Source: Alphaproteobacteria bacterium 40-19 (GTDB lineage Bacteria > Pseudomonadota > Alphaproteobacteria > Holosporales > Holosporaceae). Taken from it: a stretch of 64,000 nucleotides of DNA. This document shows, piece after piece, positions 63,350 through 64,000 of this stretch. The notes below the pieces were generated by a model. That model was not told the origin of the DNA. It saw nothing but the letters and a program-made list of their open reading frames with translations, and did not search any database. The position numbers and the translations under genes are program-made. The stretch lies in the NCBI GenBank assembly GCA_001898075.1, contig MKSD01000001.1, forward strand, positions 62,001 to 126,000, in the 5' to 3' direction. Positions within the stretch are counted from its first letter, which is position 1. Each line of letters starts with the position of its first letter.

Positions 63350-64000
63350 ATGTTCAATCAAATAAAATATGTTGCATTCTTGTTAAGCGCCTTAATAGGT
63401 CCGGTGTATGCAGCTAAAAAGCCTGTAAAAGATGATCGTGTGATTTACACTGTGCGCTACTGGGATCGGGCGATGGCACCGGATCAAAAAAAAGAATGGC
63501 ATTTTTTCGCAGAAAATGAAAGTGAAATCTCAGATAAATCTAAAAAAATTATTGTACAACTTAACAGCAGGGTTGAAGAAGTTAAGACTTTAATGAATAC
63601 AGTAAGACACATTGAAGACATGTATCTTCCTATAGATGATATATGCTCTGAGATAAATAATCTTCTAACTTCACACCCTAGTAAGAAAGTCATTTGGCTT
63701 GTGTTGGATGGTCTAGATGGTTTACTAGGGCATAATGTCGTTGGTTTTTTAAAATATACTCTTGATGATGAAAAAAAAGCTATCTCAAAAGACCTCATGA
63801 CATGTTCTGGAATTACCGAAGATCTTCGGGAAGATGGAAGTGTAGGAGATTGGAGGGGTAAAATTTTAGATTGGGGTGAATATGAGTCTTACGCTGGTTT
63901 TAAATCAAAAATTTCAACACTTTCCCAAGAAAAACAAGAAGAGTGCTATAATAATTTAATATGGTTAAATATGTACAATTTATTAGGTTGCAAAATTGAT
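63350..64000 (+). CDS. Secreted hypothetical protein, N-terminal part (runs off right edge)
   Basis: An open frame of 217 codons from ATG 63350 to the window end. Sec signal peptide MFNQIKYVAFLLSALIGPVYA, then AKKPVKDDRVIYTVRYWDRA. The mature part is a mixed globular region with VIWLVLDGLDGLLGHNVVG. A TATAAT box (63316-63321) stands about 30 bases upstream without a clear -35. No family recognised. Another member of the secreted accessory set. Confidence 0.7.
   Translation, partial: MFNQIKYVAFLLSALIGPVYAAKKPVKDDRVIYTVRYWDRAMAPDQKKEWHFFAENESEISDKSKKIIVQLNSRVEEVKTLMNTVRHIEDMYLPIDDICSEINNLLTSHPSKKVIWLVLDGLDGLLGHNVVGFLKYTLDDEKKAISKDLMTCSGITEDLREDGSVGDWRGKILDWGEYESYAGFKSKISTLSQEKQEECYNNLIWLNMYNLLGCKID

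Noticed and set aside
1-64000. CRISPR array, prophage, integron or insertion sequence
   Set aside because: No regularly spaced repeats, no phage structural genes, no integrase or transposase motifs found while reading through the window.

Overview
The window is an AT-rich piece of an alphaproteobacterial chromosome. Clade markers are a YfgM-like/BamB/Der cluster, a DUF3576 lipoprotein in front of leuS, AddA-type recombination and HAAAP amino-acid permeases. Intact housekeeping genes alternate with many one-off secreted proteins and broken genes. That mix suggests a host-associated, genome-reducing bacterium, possibly a protist endosymbiont of the Holosporales type. The taxonomic placement is inference; no rRNA is present to confirm it.

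Layout: the 3' part of a probable atpH runs off the left edge, followed by tdk and uvrC (0.4-2.9 kb). A tandem array of four related signal-peptide/membrane genes, most of them broken, occupies 2.9-5.1 kb. Next come a coiled-coil secreted protein, mutS, an acidic hypothetical, sppA-fabI, and a large secreted-protein relative split by a stop (14.7-17.0 kb). The yfgM-like/bamB/der/rlmE operon ends at a clear terminator (21.5 kb) and is followed by a second, decayed copy of the 14.7-17 kb gene in opposite orientation. A TrpXYZ-like ABC transporter, a repeat protein with an in-frame TGA, and an unusually short uvrA reach to 30.9 kb. A secreted PARG/macrodomain gene (frameshifted) and its truncated duplicate follow. 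Then come an aromatic amino-acid permease, orphan ABC ATPases, DUF3576-leuS, a repeat-containing secreted protein, bioY-rpe, an MlaF-like ATPase, an OmpR-type regulator and a second HAAAP permease (to 44.4 kb). addA and alr precede two secreted proteins, one of them a likely C58 (YopT-like) cysteine protease with a complete Cys/His/Asp triad. An MscS-family channel, rplM-rpsI-rpsL-rpsG, three tRNAs, a potA-like ATPase, secG, tsaE and a partial secreted protein close the window.

How the genes fit together: DNA repair (uvrA, uvrC, mutS, addA), translation (leuS, ribosomal proteins, rlmE, der, tRNAs, tsaE) and envelope functions (bamB, secG, sppA, fabI, alr, mscS) are retained. Uptake systems (biotin, aromatic amino acids, polyamine, metal, TrpXYZ-like) suggest dependence on an external nutrient supply. 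About a dozen proteins carry Sec signal peptides and lack recognisable housekeeping domains. Two have domains typical of host-directed effectors (PARG macrodomain, C58 protease).

The most striking pattern is that at least six accessory genes are frameshifted at short homopolymers or tandem repeats, or stopped by single nonsense codons, while all long core genes read through. This fits ongoing decay or slippage-based switching better than uniform sequencing error. I saw no CRISPR array, insertion sequence, prophage or rRNA.
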